Positions 22,803 to 23,622 of a stretch of DNA of 23,622 nucleotides are shown one piece after another; positions within the stretch are counted from its first letter, which is position 1, and each line of letters opens with the position of its first letter. The notes below the pieces were generated by a model. The model made no database searches. It was given only the letters and a program-made list of their open reading frames with translations, and had not been told where the DNA came from. The stretch comes from DATKGL01 sp035510795 (GTDB lineage: Bacteria; Patescibacteriota; Saccharimonadia; Saccharimonadales; UBA4665): assembly GCA_035510795.1 (NCBI GenBank), contig DATKGL010000008.1, forward strand, positions 1 to 23,622, given 5' to 3'. The position numbers were made by a program, and so were the translations under genes.

Positions 22803-23556
22803 AGATTCGTTTTTCAACCTCCTTCGAGAGTTGTTTGTAGGCCCGCGCCCCTTTTGACCATTTATCATGCTCGAATATTGACAGACCAAAACTGGGAGCT
22901 TCAGCCAATCGCACATTGCGCGGAATTACTGTTGTGAACATTTTATCATTGAAATGTTGATTTAACTCATTAGACACCTGAACTGACAGTGTTGTGCGCT
23001 TATCAAACATCGTTAACAAAACACCCAGGATACTTAAATTAGGATTCAATGTTTCTTTAACGCGTTGAATAATGGATAAAAGTTGCCCCAGTCCTTCCAG
23101 GGCATAGTACTCTGCCTGTACTGGTATTATAAGGCTAGTAGATGCTACCAAAGCATTTATCGTTAATAGCCCTAAAGCCGGCGGGCAATCAATTACTATA
23201 AATTCATAGTTTAGTTTAGCGAGGACTTTTCTTAGAACGCTTTCTCGGTTCTGTACATTAATTAACTCGATTTCGGATGCAGCTAAGGCTGGTTTAGATG
23301 GTAAAATATCAAGTTTATCTATATATGTGTGCTTAATCGCTCGCTCAAGCGAGTTGTCGTTCAGCAAAACTTCATATGAGCTCGGGTCTTCATCGACAGA
23401 TACAAGCCCTAACCCACTGGTAGCATTAGCCTGAGGATCCAGGTCAACCAGTAAGACATGGTGGCCGCATTTCGCCAAGCAGGCACTAAGATTAATGGCA
23501 GTCGTAGTCTTCCCTACCCCGCCTTTTTGATTTAATATTGCCAATTTATACGACAT
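22795..23556 (-). CDS. parA: Chromosome-partitioning ATPase ParA (Soj-like)
   Basis: ParA forms ATP-dependent dimers on the nucleoid that move ParB-bound origins. The 253 residues carry the deviant Walker A KGGVGKTT (11-18), Walker A' DLDPQANATSGLG and Walker B FIVIDCPPALGLLT. It starts directly with the ATPase domain (MSYKLAILNQ) and has no N-terminal DNA-binding extension, so it is the chromosomal Soj type. ATG 23554-23556 is the natural start; no Shine-Dalgarno is seen. Translation is coupled to parB. Chromosomal parAB usually lies near the origin of replication, so oriC may be close beyond the right edge. Confidence 0.96.
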   Translation of the reverse strand: MSYKLAILNQKGGVGKTTTAINLSACLAKCGHHVLLVDLDPQANATSGLGLVSVDEDPSSYEVLLNDNSLERAIKHTYIDKLDILPSKPALAASEIELINVQNRESVLRKVLAKLNYEFIVIDCPPALGLLTINALVASTSLIIPVQAEYYALEGLGQLLSIIQRVKETLNPNLSILGVLLTMFDKRTTLSVQVSNELNQHFNDKMFTTVIPRNVRLAEAPSFGLSIFEHDKWSKGARAYKQLSKEVEKRIYG

Positions 23557-23578
23557 GGTGTTTGTTTAATCTATATCT

Positions 23579-23604
23579 CTAGGTGTTAGTATAGCATTAC
23601 CTAG
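23579..23604 (-). promoter_or_regulatory. 26-bp imperfect dyad over the parA -10 box (operator candidate)
   Basis: The arms CTAGGT (23579-23584) and ACCTAG (23599-23604) are perfect inverted repeats. A matched T/A pair and a central TATA continue the symmetry inward. The -10 hexamer TATACT lies inside, so a protein bound to the dyad would block polymerase. Confidence 0.45.
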
Positions 23605-23617
23605 GATACCAGGGCAA
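23588..23617 (-). promoter_or_regulatory. Promoter candidate for parAB
   Basis: Minus-strand TTGCCC (23612-23617) and TATACT (23588-23593) are 18 nt apart. The leader would be about 25-30 nt. Confidence 0.5.
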
Positions 23618-23622
23618 CTTAT

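Noticed and set aside
22803..22916. Longer N terminus for parB
   Set aside because: It would lie inside parA, while the internal MAKSTAKRGLGRGF is the normal ParB beginning.

Overview
The window reads as a chromosomal housekeeping segment of a small-genome bacterium, most likely a Patescibacteria/CPR member close to Saccharibacteria (TM7). This placement is inferred from protein character, not from a search. The supporting signs are a short EF-Ts, a SecA with a Patescibacteria-like insertion and no C-terminal zinc tail, a prolyl-tRNA synthetase without its editing insertion, a cysteine-free L31 with a basic tail, very tight gene packing, and classical gene neighbourhoods from which biosynthetic genes are missing. 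Both release factors are present and TGA ends at least four genes (hpf, lysS, proS, prfA), so the standard bacterial code is in use, unlike SR1/Gracilibacteria.

Layout from left to right. Positions 1-234 are the C-terminal end of an IS30-type transposase on the + strand, cut by the window edge. A long minus-strand block follows, read from right to left. (i) 5746-259: hpf, secA, an M16 zinc peptidase and prfB. (ii) 11096-5761: greA, lysS, msrA, a HAD phosphatase, a PD-(D/E)XK nuclease and serS, running on into hpf. (iii) 14351-11167: a site-2-type M50 protease, a CPBP glutamic protease and proS. (iv) 16535-14621: rpsB, tsf and frr. Divergent from rpsB, the + strand carries rpmE, prfA and prmC (16727-18984). 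These meet head-on a minus-strand pair, a polytopic membrane protein followed by an HtrA-type protease (21099-18981). lepB (+, 21236-21913) meets parB from a parA-parB pair (23556-21915, minus). No gene-free stretch exceeds 300 bases; the longest is 14352-14620.

Functionally the window covers translation (S2, L31, EF-Ts, RRF, RF1, RF2, PrmC, three aminoacyl-tRNA synthetases, hibernation factor), transcript elongation (GreA), export and envelope proteolysis (SecA, signal peptidase I, HtrA, M50, CPBP, M16), oxidative repair (MsrA) and chromosome partition (ParA/ParB). Orders known from Firmicutes are recognisable (hpf-secA-prfB; rpsB-tsf-frr-rseP-proS; rpmE-prfA-prmC; parA-parB), but pyrH, uppS, cdsA and dxr are absent from their usual slots and protease genes sit at two of the junctions.

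I did not find a defence island, CRISPR array, tRNA/rRNA gene or obviously new multi-gene system. The most interesting signals are small: a foldable rpsB leader with a good promoter, a dyad centred on the parA -10 box, several genes with no Shine-Dalgarno and a -10-like box almost touching the start codon, an in-frame mini-ORF abutting the M50 gene, and residue changes in RF2, LysRS and ProRS.
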